Source: Methanosarcina sp. UBA293 (GTDB lineage: Archaea; Halobacteriota; Methanosarcinia; Methanosarcinales; Methanosarcinaceae). From it: 64,000 nucleotides of DNA. The notes beneath the pieces are model-generated. The model saw nothing but the letters and a program-made list of their open reading frames with translations, had not been told where the DNA came from and made no database searches. Shown piece after piece: positions 62,690-64,000 of this stretch. The DNA is taken from the NCBI GenBank assembly GCA_002499445.1, contig DALS01000056.1, positions 38,803 through 102,802 of the forward strand, read 5' to 3'. The first letter of the stretch is position 1. Each line of letters begins with the position of its first letter. Both the position numbers and the translations under genes were made by a program.

Positions 62690-64000
62690 ATGGATGAAAA
62701 ATATATGAGGTACGTACGTCAAAACAGGAAAAAGGCAGGAGTCTCCATATTAATTCTTATTTTCCTGATCGCATCAGGAATATTCATTCTTTATGTCATA
62801 CAATCCGACTATTCTCTTATACCGTTAAATAAAACTGTATATATAACTGGCGATGGGAGTGGAAACTTCACCTGTGATGGTAGTGATGATCAGATAGAGA
62901 TAAATCAAGCCCTTGCTTATGTTGCAAAACATCCGCAGTATTCGACTGTTCATTTAAAAGGTCCATATACATACGTTATCTCTGATAGTATTTTGATTGG
63001 AAGCAATACAGTACTTCAGGGTGATTCTACAGCCGTAATTAAACTTAAAGACAAAGCAGGCTGGCAAAGTGGAAAGCCGCTGATAACTCAGCTTGACAGT
63101 ATAGGAATCCATGGAGTCACTATAAAAGGATTTGAAATTAACGGAAACCATGACAATAACCAGGACAAAAAGAAAGGGGATGGATACTACAATATGATCT
63201 CCTTCCTTGATTCTAAAAACATACAGGTTCATGACATGTATCTTCATGATGGGCATGGAGACGGTCTGAAAGTAGAGAGAGGATTCAATATTCAATTTTA
63301 CAATAACACCGTGTATAAACTCGGTCATGACGGTCTTTACGCGATTGACAGTCAGAATATAGAGGCCTGGAACAATACAATAACTTGCAGGACCAACAGC
63401 GGTCTTAGAGTATGGAACTCGAACCACGTAAAATTCCATGACAATGTGATCGACTCCTTCTTCCACTGGAGTGCAGGCGGTCCGGGAATCCTGATCGAGA
63501 AGTCAACAGGTATTGTAAACGATGTGGAGGTCTACAATAATACTATCCATAACACGTATGGCCCTGGAATCTGGCTGATAGGTTACGGAGAGTCTTACCC
63601 CAAGAAAGAGGCGCAGAATGTCCACATTCATCATAATACCTTTTACGACACTGGTACGAACCCCGATATCGATTGGGTAGGAGGCATTGTAACCAGCGGA
63701 TTTTATGATACTCTCATTGAGAATAACGTATTTGACGGCATATATCATGCCGCTATTATCAATATGTACCCTTCTACTTCTGTAGGTACAAGTGATCCTA
63801 TTGATCTTTCACCTCAAGGTACAGGATATACAACCACTGTTCGCAATAACATAATTGTAAACACCCAGAAACGCACAGAAAACCCGGAAGAGACAGGATA
63901 TGCAGTGATCAATTATCTTCCTAAAACACATAGCTTTATGCTGGAAAATAACTGTCTGTACAATAATGTGGGTGGAATGTCAAGGCCGGTTTACTTTTCC
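62690..64000 (+). CDS. Membrane-anchored right-handed beta-helix protein (5' part)
   Basis: The frame opens at ATG 62690 and is still open at the window end (437 codons). An N-terminal helix (about residues 17-36, VSILILIFLIASGIFILYVI) anchors or exports the protein. It continues with GDGSGNFTCDGSDDQIEINQ, a pectate-lyase-like entry typical of methanosarcinal surface proteins, then regular parallel beta-helix coils (VHDMYLHDGHGDGLKV, YNNTVYKLGHDGLYAIDSQN, IEAWNNTITCRTNSGLRVWN). Related proteins include the disaggregatase-type cell-wall enzymes of Methanosarcina, which act on methanochondroitin; whether this is one cannot be decided without the C-terminus. Confidence 0.85.
   Translation, partial: MDEKYMRYVRQNRKKAGVSILILIFLIASGIFILYVIQSDYSLIPLNKTVYITGDGSGNFTCDGSDDQIEINQALAYVAKHPQYSTVHLKGPYTYVISDSILIGSNTVLQGDSTAVIKLKDKAGWQSGKPLITQLDSIGIHGVTIKGFEINGNHDNNQDKKKGDGYYNMISFLDSKNIQVHDMYLHDGHGDGLKVERGFNIQFYNNTVYKLGHDGLYAIDSQNIEAWNNTITCRTNSGLRVWNSNHVKFHDNVIDSFFHWSAGGPGILIEKSTGIVNDVEVYNNTIHNTYGPGIWLIGYGESYPKKEAQNVHIHHNTFYDTGTNPDIDWVGGIVTSGFYDTLIENNVFDGIYHAAIINMYPSTSVGTSDPIDLSPQGTGYTTTVRNNIIVNTQKRTENPEETGYAVINYLPKTHSFMLENNCLYNNVGGMSRPVYFS

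Overview
The window is chromosomal DNA of a methanogenic archaeon of the genus Methanosarcina. Evidence: the end of cdhE (acetyl-CoA decarbonylase/synthase corrinoid protein), a complete six-gene ech hydrogenase operon, proteasome beta subunit, TFE, aCPSF1, NMD3, SepF plus FtsZ, archaeal CobT and ProS, TATA-type promoters and long AT-rich spacers. M. acetivorans is known to lack Ech, so an Ech-bearing relative of M. mazei or M. barkeri is more likely; the species is an inference.

Layout. 1-5.7 kb: cdhE end with its terminator, a CDF cation exporter, an EFR1-type flavoprotein gene broken by an in-frame TGA, two small secreted or anchored proteins, and an IS630-type transposase relic. 5.7-17.2 kb: information-processing and division block (NMD3, ATP-grasp protein, TFE, HD protein, PsmB, aCPSF1, HAD phosphatase, FtsZ, dihydropteroate-synthase-like protein, an unknown). 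17.6-22.7 kb: two divergent membrane pyrophosphatases whose K+-site residues differ. 22.7-30.5 kb: repeat-rich spacer, tandem MFS paralogues, then PUA protein, SepF-ZPR1 and ProS. 30.5-37.8 kb: CobT, two tiny zinc-ribbon genes, three tRNAs, DhnA-type aldolase, pyruvate kinase, a lipoprotein and a TPR protein. 38-45 kb: geranylgeranyl reductase family protein, a large secreted protein with two solute-binding and three Cache domains, a methyltransferase, and a COG0701 permease with a thioredoxin-like protein under two palindromic operators. 45.3-51.7 kb: a 52-aa cysteine-rich protein and echABCDEF. 52-64 kb: unknown protein, DEAD-box helicase with long leader, half-size TauE, methyltransferase, a hydantoinase-family gene between two identical 122-bp MITEs, arsD-arsA, hypB, and the start of a beta-helix surface protein.

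How it fits together: Cdh, Ech and the pyrophosphatases belong to acetate/H2 energy conservation (Ech couples ferredoxin oxidation to H2 and ion translocation; HypB inserts nickel for such hydrogenases). FtsZ and SepF belong to the same division machinery. TFE, PsmB, aCPSF1, NMD3, the PUA protein and ProS are information-processing housekeeping. The accessory content (arsDA, permease plus thioredoxin, MITEs, the secreted sensor-like protein, small zinc-ribbon proteins) lies in the wide spacers.

No CRISPR array, rRNA or complete transposase gene was seen. The least explained parts are the spacers: they hold several unlisted micro-genes, gene relics, a G-rich repeat inside an inverted repeat, a (ATTT)22 microsatellite, and promoter-proximal palindromes at the permease and ech operons.
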